A stretch of DNA of 64,000 nucleotides, from positions 310,001 through 374,000 of the forward strand of contig CAWJPY010000013.1 of NCBI GenBank assembly GCA_963844865.1, read 5' to 3'. Positions 33,476 to 41,421 of the stretch are shown piece after piece (within the stretch, counting starts at the first letter, position 1; every line of letters starts with the position of its first letter). The DNA is from CAWJPY01 sp963844865. GTDB taxonomy: Bacteria; Acidobacteriota; Thermoanaerobaculia; Thermoanaerobaculales; Sulfomarinibacteraceae. The translations under genes were made by a program, and so were the position numbers. A model generated the notes under the pieces. That model was not told the DNA's origin. It did not search any database and saw only the letters and a program-made list of their open reading frames with translations.

Positions 33476-33949
33476 ATGGCGGTCCCTCCGGTTGCCGCGA
33501 TCTCGGCCGCTGCTATCCTCGTCCCCGTGCTGGCGCGGTTGCTGCTCGTCTTCACCCTGGTTCCCCTCCTGGAGCTCTACCTGCTGGTCCGCATCGGCGA
33601 GGTGGTGGGGACGCTGCCCACCATCGCCCTGGTGGTGGGAACCGGGGCCCTGGGCGCATGGCTGACCAGGCTCGAGGGGTTGCGCGTCCTGCGTCGCGTG
33701 CAGGCGGATCTGGCGCAGGGCAGGCTCCCCACCACCGCCCTCATCGACGGCCTCCTGATCCTGGTGGCCGGCGTGCTCCTGGTGACGCCGGGTCTGATCA
33801 CGGACTGCTGCGGGTTCTGCCTCCTGATCCCCCCGCTCCGTGCGATCGTGCGGAGATGGCTGCGCCGGGCCTGGGAGCGCCGACTGCGGGCGGACGGCCA
33901 GGTGGTGATCGACGCCCAGTGGCGGCCGAACGACGACGACGAGGACTGA
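33476..33949 (+). CDS. fxsA: FxsA family membrane protein
   Basis: A 157-residue integral membrane protein. The family signature LLLVFTLVPLLELYLLVRIGEVVG is followed by two more hydrophobic segments (about 42-62 and 85-115; LLILVAGVLLVTPGLITD is highly typical), and a basic cytoplasmic tail. FxsA suppresses F-exclusion of phage T7 when overproduced in E. coli; its native role is unknown. The start is uncertain: ATG 33476 is used, but GTG 33527 would give an N-terminus closer to other family members. Likely co-transcribed with pfkA (15-nt gap). Confidence 0.85.
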   Translation: MAVPPVAAISAAAILVPVLARLLLVFTLVPLLELYLLVRIGEVVGTLPTIALVVGTGALGAWLTRLEGLRVLRRVQADLAQGRLPTTALIDGLLILVAGVLLVTPGLITDCCGFCLLIPPLRAIVRRWLRRAWERRLRADGQVVIDAQWRPNDDDED

Positions 33950-34021
33950 AGGACCCGCGTGACCGCGGGCTGCCACTGAGCCCGGGCGGACCCCCGGCCC
34001 ACGGCGCCCGTCGATCCCGGG

Positions 34022-34027
34022 TACAAT
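34022..34027 (+). promoter_or_regulatory. -10-like TACAAT before the unknown 383-residue protein
   Basis: The hexamer lies 15-27 nt before the two candidate GTG start codons (34043, 34055). No -35 recognised. Confidence 0.35.
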
Positions 34028-34042
34028 TCGCTGAGAGGCAGG

Positions 34043-35194
34043 GTGACGGGAGTCGTGACGGATCTGGAGAACAACGTCCAGGCGTATCGGACCATGGCGG
34101 AGATGCTCCTCGGCCTGCGCAAGATCGTGCTCCACGGACTGCGCAAGCAGTGCGGGGACGGTTGGCCCACGGAGGGCTGTCCGGCCAAGGTCTATGAGCG
34201 GCTGGTGCAGCGCAAGGAGACCGAGCAGGCCATCGAGCGCCTCTCCGCGGAGGACGAGGACCTCATGAGCTTCGCCACCTTCGCGGACCTGGCGGAGACC
34301 ATCGAGGGCAATGAGCGCCTGGCCGCTCTCCTGCACAACCTGGCGCCGTCGGCGGAGGTGCTGTGTGCCCGCCTCACCGACCTCGAGGCCCTGCGCGGCA
34401 AGCTGGCGCGGGGCATCCTCCTGAGCCCGGAGGAGCTGGACATGCTCTCCCGGTACAGCGGCCACCTGCGGGAGACCCTGGCGGGTGCGCGGCGCAAGAA
34501 GGGTCGGGGACGGAGGACCGGGACTGGTTCCGACGCCGAGCCTGCAGAGGAGGCAGGAAGCACCGATGCGGGTCCGGGCCCCCGACGCAGGACCGCGCCG
34601 GCTCCTGCTGTCGAGGCCGCCTCCGATCCGGCGCCGGAGGCGTCCGCCGCCGCCGAGGAGCCGCAGCCGAAGCGCGCGCGAAGGCCGCCGCCGGCATGCC
34701 AGGTGCAGCCTCCACCGGACCTCGTGCCGAATACCGAGCAGGAGCCGGCGGCCGCGCCCCCAGCAGAGGCGGCCGAGGTCCCCGCGCCAGCGGCGAAGCC
34801 GCAACCGCCGGGGAACGGCGCCACCCCGTCCCCGTTCGACCCCGAGGTCCTCGCCGAGGACGTGCAGAAGGCCATGGTGGACGACGACGATGCCGAGGTG
34901 TTGCGCCTGCTGCGGCAGGAGGTCATCGCGGCCGCCGAGGCCATGTACCGCGGTGAGCGCGAGATCGCGGTCAGGGGCTGGCAGGAGGTGGTGCGGGACG
35001 GCTGGCTCGGCCGCCGCCGCGCGGACCTCGCCCTCGACCCCCTGGAGGAGTTCCACCGCCTGCTGGAGGAGTACGAGGCGCGGCGCCGGTCCTCCGACGG
35101 CGGCGGCGACGTGGCGCGGGCCTTCCTCGGCGAGCGCCAGTTCCCGAAGCTCCTCCTCACCCTGCGCGAGACCTTCCGGACCAACGGACTGTAG
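34043..35194 (+). CDS. uncharacterised two-domain helical protein
   Basis: Not recognised. 383 residues with an all-helical N-terminal domain (about 10-150; MAEMLLGLRKIVLHGL, KVYERLVQRKETEQAIERL, LAALLHNLAPSAEVL), a 130-residue Ala/Pro/Glu-rich disordered linker (about 150-275) and a C-terminal helical domain (about 275-383; EDVQKAMVDDDDAEVLRLLRQE, IAVRGWQEVVRDGWLGRRR, DPLEEFHRLLEEYEARR). The N-terminal part is loosely reminiscent of Swt1/HEPN-type helical domains, but no RxxxxH-type catalytic motif was found, so no function is assigned. No signal peptide or membrane helix. Starts GTG 34043 or 34055 are both possible. Confidence 0.7.
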   Translation: MTGVVTDLENNVQAYRTMAEMLLGLRKIVLHGLRKQCGDGWPTEGCPAKVYERLVQRKETEQAIERLSAEDEDLMSFATFADLAETIEGNERLAALLHNLAPSAEVLCARLTDLEALRGKLARGILLSPEELDMLSRYSGHLRETLAGARRKKGRGRRTGTGSDAEPAEEAGSTDAGPGPRRRTAPAPAVEAASDPAPEASAAAEEPQPKRARRPPPACQVQPPPDLVPNTEQEPAAAPPAEAAEVPAPAAKPQPPGNGATPSPFDPEVLAEDVQKAMVDDDDAEVLRLLRQEVIAAAEAMYRGEREIAVRGWQEVVRDGWLGRRRADLALDPLEEFHRLLEEYEARRRSSDGGGDVARAFLGERQFPKLLLTLRETFRTNGL

Positions 35195-35199
35195 GGGAA

Positions 35200-36321
35200 T
35201 CAGCCCACGTACACGACCCCGGGGGAGATCATGGGGCCGTCGGGCGCGTACTCCAGGCAGTGCGCCATCCATCCCGTCTGGATGGCGAGGCAGAAGGGGA
35301 TGGGGAAGGCGCCGGGCGGCAGGCCCAGGGGGTGGTAGAGGAGGCCGGTGATGCTGTCCACGTTGGCGTGGATGCCCCGGGGGCCGAGGGCGGCCTCGAC
35401 CTCCTCCCGGAGGGCGAGGTAGGTGTGCCAGCGCTCGTCCATCCCGTGGGCCGCGAGCAGGCGACGCGCCCAAGGCTCGAGCGCCCGCACCCGGGGGTCG
35501 GGGCACTTGTAGACGCGGTGGCCGAACCCTGGGAACCGGTGCCCCCTGGCCAGCGCCTCCCGGGCCCATCGCCGGGCGTGATCGGGATCCTCCAGCTTGC
35601 CGAGCATCTCGAAGGCCAGCTGGTTGGCGGCGCCGTGCCGGACCCCCGACAGGGCGCCCATGCCGGCGAGCACCGCGGAGCCGAGGTCGGCGCCCGTGGA
35701 GCTGACGATGAGCGCGGCCAGGGCGGCGGCGTGCAGACCGTGCTCCGCCTGCACGATGAGGCTGGCGTCGAAGGCGCGCTCCTCGTCGGCCTCGGGGCGC
35801 CGGCCCAGCGCCTGGTAGAGGAAGTTGCCCGCGAACCCGAGGCGTGGGTCGGGCGAGAGGGGAGCCTCGCGTTCGGCGTGACGGATGGCGGCTGCGGCCA
35901 GGGCGGCTGTCCAGCTGAGGATCCGAGCCGGCGTCCGGCGTTCGATGCCGGACGGTGCGCCGTCCAGGTCGCCCACGTGGCACGCCGCTACCGTGAGCGT
36001 GGTCCGATACTTGGCCAGAGGATGGGCGGCGAAAGGCACCCGGTGGAGGGCGTCGAAGGCCGCCTGCGGGGGTTCCCGCCAGCGGATGAGCTCCCCCTTC
36101 CACTCCTCGAGGGCCGACCGGTCCGGAAGCTCTCCGAAGAGCACCAGGTGGCTCACCTCCTCGAAGGTGACGTGCTCGACCAGGTCCTCCACCGAATAGC
36201 CGCGGTAGAGCAGCCGTGACGAGAGACCGTCGATGAGGGAGATGGTGGTGTCGCCCACCACCAGGCCGTCCAGGCCGCTGCCGTAGCGCTGCACCGGGCA
36301 CACGGGAGAGCGCCCGATCAT
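35200..36321 (-). CDS. citrate synthase (catalytic residues intact)
   Basis: A 373-residue type II-like short citrate synthase that condenses acetyl-CoA with oxaloacetate. All three catalytic residues are in place: H229 in SGVRHGAANQ, H268 in PGFGHRVYKCPDPR and D322 in HANVDSITG. The N-terminal GLDGLVVGDTTISLIDG, YRGYSVEDL and AEHGLHAAALAAL motifs also fit. A 2-methylcitrate synthase activity cannot be excluded because the two are hard to tell apart by sequence. ATG 36321 overlaps the stop of the upstream citrate-synthase-like gene as ATGA, so the two are translationally coupled. Confidence 0.9.
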   Translation of the reverse strand: MIGRSPVCPVQRYGSGLDGLVVGDTTISLIDGLSSRLLYRGYSVEDLVEHVTFEEVSHLVLFGELPDRSALEEWKGELIRWREPPQAAFDALHRVPFAAHPLAKYRTTLTVAACHVGDLDGAPSGIERRTPARILSWTAALAAAAIRHAEREAPLSPDPRLGFAGNFLYQALGRRPEADEERAFDASLIVQAEHGLHAAALAALIVSSTGADLGSAVLAGMGALSGVRHGAANQLAFEMLGKLEDPDHARRWAREALARGHRFPGFGHRVYKCPDPRVRALEPWARRLLAAHGMDERWHTYLALREEVEAALGPRGIHANVDSITGLLYHPLGLPPGAFPIPFCLAIQTGWMAHCLEYAPDGPMISPGVVYVG

Positions 36322-37519
36322 CCGGCCTCTCCGGGCAGGGAGCGCTGCGGCGGACCCACGTAGCGGCTCAGGGGCCGATAGAGGCGGATGGTGTCCAGGG
36401 ACTCGTGGACCAGGGCCACCAGGCCGGCCATGCGGGCCACCGCGATCAGGCATGGGGCCAGCTCCGGCTCCGCCCCCAGGAGGTGGAACAGGAGGCCGCC
36501 GTAGAAGTTGATGTTGACGTGGACGTCGCGGGCCGCGCAGCTCGCGGGTGGCCGCCTTTTCCGTGACCCGGGCAATCTCGTAGCAGGTCGCCGCGGTCCT
36601 TGCGGCGGGCCATGGCGGCCGCCGCCTTGCGCAGGATAACGACCCGCGGGTCCGGCATCCGGTAGTCGGGGTGGCCGAACCCCGCGATGCGGCCGCCCGC
36701 CGCCAGGGTTCGCCGCACCCATCGCTCGGCGTCGGCCGGATCCCGGCGATGGAGGAGCTGCTCCATCACCGTCTGGCTGGCGCCCCCCTGCCGCGTGCCG
36801 CGCAGCGCCGACAGGCCGGCCACGATGTTGTAGTAGGGATCGGCGAGACAGGATGCCACCACCATGGAGGCGAACGTGGGCGCGTCCACGCCGTGGGCTG
36901 CGTAGAGCACCCACAGGAGGTCGAGGACGCGCACGTCCTCCGGGTCCGGATCGGCGCCCATGAGGGCCCGCAGCACGCCCGTGGCCAGGCTCTCGCCGGG
37001 GTCGTCGGCCGCCGAGCCCACGCTCCGGCGGTGGCGGATCACCTCGGTGAGGAGACCCACGACCTGGCCCACGATGCGCAGCTCCCGCCAGTGGCGTTCG
37101 CCGGCGAGGTCCTCTCCCTCGGCCAGCTCGTGACAGCCGAGGGCCGAGACGCCCGCTCGCAGGGCGCGGGTGGGATGGGTGCCGGGGCCCAAGGAGCGCA
37201 GCAGCGCCGTCACCTCCCCGGGCAGCGTCCGCGACGCGCGCAGGTTGGCGCGGAAGCGACCCGCTGTGGGGCTGTCATCCGCCTCGCCGGTGATGAGCAG
37301 ATGGCTGACCGCCTCGAAGTCGGGGCGCTCCGCCAGGGTCTCGATGGGCACCCCGCGGTAGGCGAGGCCACCGCTGGACGGGTCCAGCCACATCACCCTG
37401 GTGGCGCCGGCGATGACGCCGCGGAGCCCTGCCGCCACGTCAGTGGTCACGGGCCACTGGAGGTGATCCAGCCGCCAGTCGAAGCCATCGCCGAGGGTGT
37501 GCAGGACCTGCTCCGGCAT
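36318..37519 (-). CDS. citrate-synthase-like paralogue with replaced catalytic residues, frameshifted
   Basis: A citrate-synthase fold protein (about 400 residues after repair) directly upstream of, and overlapping (ATGA), the active citrate synthase gene. LDPSSGGLAYRGVPIETLAE, AAHGVDAPTFASMVVAS and AGLSALRGTRQGGASQ align with family motifs, but the first catalytic histidine is Gln244 (RQGGASQ), GFGHRVY reads GFGHPDY, and the catalytic aspartate is Asn (NINFYGG). The reading frame breaks twice within about 60 nt (around 36540-36600): KDRG, then CYEIARVTEKAATREL in a second frame, then AARDVHVNINFYGG in a third. Both shifts are one base in the same direction. Coding character on both sides suggests sequencing error or very recent inactivation. 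A non-catalytic partner subunit is an inference. Confidence 0.8.
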
Positions 37520-37652
37520 CGGCCGAGGATACAGGGGCCGCCGACTCTCCCGCCACAGGTGAACTCCCCACAAGGGCGGGAGACTCTGCGTCTCCGCGTC
37601 TCTGCGTTACTTCTTCGCTGCCGCGGATCGCTGCCGCCGACCGCAGCCGCCG

Positions 37653-39658
37653 CTACTGGGGCAGGATCGTGGTCGGGTCGTTGCTGTGGTTGTCCGCCAC
37701 CGATCCGTAGCAGAAGAACGCCCCGTCCGGCGTCTCGGTCCACACGTCGACGTAGCCGTCGGGCATGGTCCCGCCGGGCGGGAGGGCGTCCGCGAACACC
37801 TGGTTGAGCTGCTTGTTGGACCAGGGAGCGAGGTCGATGCTCCTGAGCGCCAGCGAGGTGCCGTCGCTGGAGAAGAGCTGGGCCATGATGGTGAGGTTCG
37901 CGGGCTTGCCGTTCTGGCAGCCGAGGTTGGCGCGATAGTCGGCGTTCTCGGTCATGAACACGATCCGGCGCCGCTGACCGGTGGTGATCATGTCCTCCAG
38001 AGCGACGCCGGGCATGCTCTGACCGAAGGTCGAGGTGGTCTCGCCGGCGCTGCGGTTGTAGGTCCGGCTCATGACGAGGGCCCCCGTGGTGTCGGCGAGG
38101 ACCGCCAGCGCCCCCAGGGCGTCGGTGAGGCCGAAGACCGCGTCCAGGACGTTGGTGTAGCGCACCCCGCGACCCGGGGCCAGCATGTAGGCCTCGGACA
38201 GGGTCGGGGCCGAGTTGTTCGCGCCCCTGGGCAGCCACGCGAGCTGGTAGAGCATGGGCGTCAGGCCGCGGTTGTTGATCTCCAGGTCGGTGACGAAGAA
38301 CGCTCCGTTGTTGCCCTCGGCATGGGCGGCGGCGGCGACGAAGGTGTCGTGACGGCTCTGGATGACCCCAGCAACCACCACGTCCTCGGAGGCGGAGTCC
38401 GAGCCGTAGTCGTTGGCGGCGGTGAGGGTGACGGTGTAGGTGCCCGGGGCAGCGTAGCTGTAGACGGGGTTCTGCTCGGTGCTGGCTCCCTCCCCGTCGC
38501 CGAAGTCCCAGGTCCAGGAGGTGGGCTCGTTGCTCGACGCGTCGGCGAAGGAGACGCTCTGGCCCTTGACCGGTTTGGTCGGGGAGTACGAGAACGCCGC
38601 GACCGGGCCCTGCTCCGCCAGGTAGCTCACCCGAGTGACCGCGGCTGCAACGTCGTTGGAGGAGTCGGGGTCGGTGTCCGGGCTGGCGGGGGTGTGGAAG
38701 GCGGTGGCGACGAAGGGGAGCTTCTCGCTCTCGACCCCGCCCAGGGTCGCGATGACTCGCTCCCCGGCCTCCACCCGCGTGATGAGAGCCTCACCCTCGG
38801 TGGTGGCGATCATGACCACCGGGACCGTGACCTGGGCGACCTCGTCGCCACCGTACAGGGCGATGCTGTGCAGGTTCTGCGTCTGGTGGGCGTCGTCGTT
38901 GACGATGACCACGCCCACGGCGCCGGCCTCCTGAGCGTTCAGGGCCTTGAGCCCGAAGCCGCAGCTGCCACGCCGCACCACGGCGATTCTGCCGGGTGTG
39001 AACCCCGCCAGGGCATGGCAGCCCATGGAGGACGTCTGGCCCGCGTCGGGCGTGGGATCGACGACCACCTCGAGGTCGGCGGTGACGGCGGGCTTGGCGG
39101 AGAGGGGGCCGCCGAAGCAGCTCGACGGGTCCCCGCAGTCGCTGCAGGCGCCGCGAGCGATGTCATACATGTGCGCCACCTCCGGGGGGACTCCACCCGG
39201 AACATGCCGACCGTGGGGATCTCCTCCGGCAGCGGAATGTCCACCGAGAACCGACCGGTGGATTCTGCGGGCAGCGAAGGGGCGGCACCGCCTGGGCCCT
39301 CCACCGAGACGAGCATGTTGTCGCAGGTGTCCTCATCGAGGTGCACGTCCACGAGGTTGCCCTGGTCGTCCTCGAACGAGCTCACGACGGCGGCGATCTC
39401 GGCGGGTGACCAGCTCATGAAGCACCCCGGGGGGAGCAGGAGGCGAACCCGGCTGTCGGCGGCAGCGGCGGCGCCGTGGTTCGTGTAATCCACCGAGTAG
39501 GTCACCACCTGACCGGGATCGGCGGTGGACGGCGCCGTTGCGAAAGTCGTCTCGAGGTCGAGCTCGGCGGAGTGCGCGGTAGAGCTCACACCGGAGATCG
39601 CCAGCGTGATCAGGGCTGTCGCCAGCACCCATGGCCGGGCTCGGATGATCTGTCGCAT
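37653..39658 (-). CDS. secreted DUF11/PA/PKD-domain protein, frameshifted
   Basis: Exported protein of 668 residues after adding one base. Signal peptide (MRQIIRARPWVLATALITLAISGVSS...AHSA), a DUF11-like domain (VTYSVDYTNHGAAAAADS), then in the second frame a protease-associated (PA) domain (GRIAVVRRGSCGFGLKALNAQEAGAVGVVIVND), a PKD domain (SFADASSNEPTSWTWDFGDG, YTVTLTAANDYG), and a C-terminal module with TDLEINNRG, ALVMSRTYNRSAGETTSTFGQ and a closing SVADNHSNDPTTI. The break is at a run of six G (39184-39189, C on the coding strand); a seventh base restores the frame (VESPPEVAHMYD). No peptidase catalytic domain is present. GGAGGGGGAACACG precedes the ATG. Shares the C-terminal module with the S53-like protease gene nearby. 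Confidence 0.82.
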
Positions 39659-39790
39659 CGTGTTCCCCCTCCGGATGGCCTCGTTCGCGAGACCCGAGTT
39701 GATAGCCGATGCTACCACTTCGGAAGTGACCGGCAGGGGAGGTCGGGAAGTGAGGTGACCGGGGCCACACGGGCCCCGCGATCAGAACCC

Positions 39791-39988
39791 TCAGGTGGGG
39801 GCGCTGCCGCAGCTCCGTGAGCCCGAGGCGCCCGTACCACTGGATGTGCTGGCGAAGCTGGACAGGAGGCGCTCGACCTGCTCCGAGCCGCAGCGAGGAC
39901 ACGTGAGGCCGGTGCTCGCGGCAGTCACGGGCTGCAGGCGCTGGAAGTGGTGGTCACAGTTGCGGCAGTGGTACTCGTAGATGGGCAT
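39791..39988 (-). CDS. FmdB-family zinc-ribbon protein
   Basis: A 65-residue protein with the family N-terminus MPIYEYHCRNCDHHFQ and a second CPRCGS pair, forming a four-cysteine zinc ribbon (CxxC...CxxC), then a Ser/Gly-rich tail. FmdB was described as a putative regulator of formamidase in Methylophilus; the molecular role of the family remains unclear. GGAGGAGCC precedes ATG 39988. It follows the ArsR-type regulator gene by 41 nt on the same strand. Confidence 0.9.
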   Translation of the reverse strand: MPIYEYHCRNCDHHFQRLQPVTAASTGLTCPRCGSEQVERLLSSFASTSSGTGASGSRSCGSAPT

Positions 39989-40029
39989 GGCTCCTCCGGG
40001 GAAGGGCGTCGTTCGGGTGCCCGGAACCC

Positions 40030-40389
40030 TCAGCTCTTCACGGGTTCGGCATAGTCGATCTGCTCCCGGCCCCTGAGGATGACCTCTTGGTCGTCCTTTG
40101 CGCGCAGCTCCAGGGAGTCGCAGACGTTGCGGCAGATGGAGAACACGCCCTCGTCGGCGATCCGGTAGAACACGTTGAGGCCGTCGCGACGGCTGTCCAC
40201 GAGGCCGGCGCGTTTGAGCACGGAAAGGTGCTTGGACACGTTCGCCTGGCTGCCGCCCACCACCGTCAGGATGTCGGACACACACCGCTCGTCCGCCTGC
40301 AGGCAGTGCAGGATCTTGAGACGGGTCGGATCGGCCATTGCCTTGAGAACCTCGGCGATGCGGTGCAGCAGGTCGTCTGAAGCGATCAC
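40030..40389 (-). CDS. ArsR/SmtB-family transcriptional regulator
   Basis: A 119-residue winged-helix regulator: VLKAMADPTRLKILHCL (about 14-30), the recognition helix in SQANVSKHLSVLKRAGLVDSRRDG and a beta-wing NVFYRI. The ELCVCDL metal site of ArsR is only partly kept (ERCVSDIL), with two more cysteines downstream (SICRNVCDSL), so the inducer could be a metal, thiol or redox signal. GTG 40389 follows AAGGAGGACAC. An AT-rich inverted repeat lies just upstream. Probably autoregulated and co-transcribed with fmdB. Confidence 0.9.
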   Translation of the reverse strand: MIASDDLLHRIAEVLKAMADPTRLKILHCLQADERCVSDILTVVGGSQANVSKHLSVLKRAGLVDSRRDGLNVFYRIADEGVFSICRNVCDSLELRAKDDQEVILRGREQIDYAEPVKS

Positions 40390-40419
40390 GTGTCCTCCTT
40401 CGCCCGCGGCGGCGCAAGC

Positions 40420-40450
40420 GAATCACTAATTAGGAATATACTCGTTGATT
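40420..40450 (-). promoter_or_regulatory. AT-rich promoter/operator of the ArsR-type gene
   Basis: An AT-rich island 30-60 nt before the GTG with outer arms AATCA/TGATT, a perfect 8-mer palindrome CTAATTAG and a TATATT -10-like hexamer. The symmetry and position suit an autoregulatory ArsR operator. Confidence 0.5.
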
Positions 40451-40567
40451 CCCGCCGCGTCAATGCCTTCGCAGCGTATTCCGCGCCCGTGGGCAGCCGC
40501 CGGGGGCGGGGGGAGCGCGCCACCCGTCATGATTCCCGCTCCTGGGGGCCGGGACGAGTCAGGCGCC

Positions 40568-40596
40568 TTGACCCCGTTGCCCGACGACGCCAGAAT
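40568..40596 (+). promoter_or_regulatory. tRNA-Leu promoter
   Basis: TTGACC (40568-40573) and CAGAAT (40591-40596) with a 17-nt spacer, 8 nt before the tRNA 5' end. This is the clearest -35/-10 pair in the window. Confidence 0.7.
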
Positions 40597-40604
40597 ACCG
40601 GCGA

Positions 40605-40690
40605 GCCGGAGTGGCGGAATGGCAGACGCAGGGGACTCAAAATCCCCCGAGGGCAACCTCATGAGGGTTCGAATCCCTCCTCCGGCACCA
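40605..40690 (+). tRNA. tRNA-Leu(CAA)
   Basis: Eighty-six nucleotides including an encoded CCA. Acceptor arms GCCGGAG/CTCCGGC, anticodon stem GGGGA/TCCCC around loop CTCAAAA (anticodon CAA, Leu codon TTG), a long variable arm (CCCGAGGGCAACCTCATGAGG region) typical of class II tRNAs, and T-loop GGTTCGAATCC. A near-consensus promoter precedes it and a 36-bp palindrome follows immediately. Confidence 0.95.
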
Positions 40691-40725
40691 GGCTTCGTTC
40701 TCGACCCGGGTCGAGAACGAAGCCT
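40690..40725 (+). terminator. 36-bp perfect palindrome at the tRNA 3' end
   Basis: AGGCTTCGTTCTCGACCC joined directly to its reverse complement, starting at the last base of the tRNA. It would form a very stable hairpin just after the mature 3' end. A T-run is missing, so it may act as a processing or Rho-independent-like stop, or be a repeat insertion. GGGTCGAGAAC occurs again at about 40775. Confidence 0.6.
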
Positions 40726-40885
40726 GTCACGGCGCAGCCGAAGGCGAAGCCGGACCTTTGATGAAGTGAAGGCAGGGTCGAGAACTCCGCCCTGGCAAGC
40801 CTCTTTGATTCTTGCGGGTTGGCGTCGCCCCCCGACCACCCACCCTCGCGACGCCCCGCCCCGCCAGCAGCAGATGGCCGTAAGG

Positions 40886-41415
40886 CCGTCCCCCGCCCTC
40901 GTACCGACCCCCCCGGCCACGGCCATGGACTGCTGCCAACGGGACGGTGGCGCGATCCCCTCGTTACTTTGTGTCGTCAGAGAGCCAGCGGGTGGTCGTA
41001 AGCCGTCCCCCGCCCTCGTACCGACCCCCTCGGCCACGGCCATGGCTGCTGCCGACGGGACGGTGCCGCGATCCCCTCGTTACTTTGTGTCGTCAGAGAG
41101 CCAGCGGGTGGTCGTAAGCCGTCCCCCGCCCTCGTACCGACCCCCACGGCAACGACCACTGACCGCTGCCATCCGGTACGGTGGCGTCGCCCGCGTACTG
41201 TGAGTGATCATCATGCCGTCGCCAGCAGATGGCCGTAGGCCGTCCCCCGCCCTCGTACCGACCCCCTCGGCCACGGCCATGGCTGCTGCCGACGGGACGG
41301 TGGCGCGATCCCCTCGTTACTTTGTGTCGTCAGAGAGCCAGCGGGTGGTCGTAAGCCGTCCCCCGCCCTCGTACCGACCCCCTCGGCCACGGCGATGGCT
41401 GCTGCCGACGGGAGG
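40886..41415. repeat. tandem repeat of about 117 bp, 4.5 copies
   Basis: Units begin CCGTCCCCCGCCCTCGTACC at 40886, 41003, 41119, 41240 and 41356 (periods 117, 116, 121, 116). Each carries CCATGGCTGCTGCCGACGGGACGG and CGTTACTTTGTGTCGTCAG; the third unit is the most diverged and the last is cut at the protease gene's 3' end. No frame is conserved as coding (units differ by non-multiples of three). Purpose unknown; slipped-strand expansion is likely. Confidence 0.85.
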
Positions 41416-41421
41416 ATCGAA

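Noticed and set aside
40886..41415. Possible CRISPR array
   Set aside because: Units are 116-121 bp and near-identical throughout, with no alternation of short repeats and unique spacers, and no cas genes are present.
40605..41421. tRNA-Leu as an integration site for a mobile element
   Set aside because: No integrase, no duplicated tRNA 3' end and no cargo genes were found downstream; the flank is only a palindrome and tandem repeat before a native gene.
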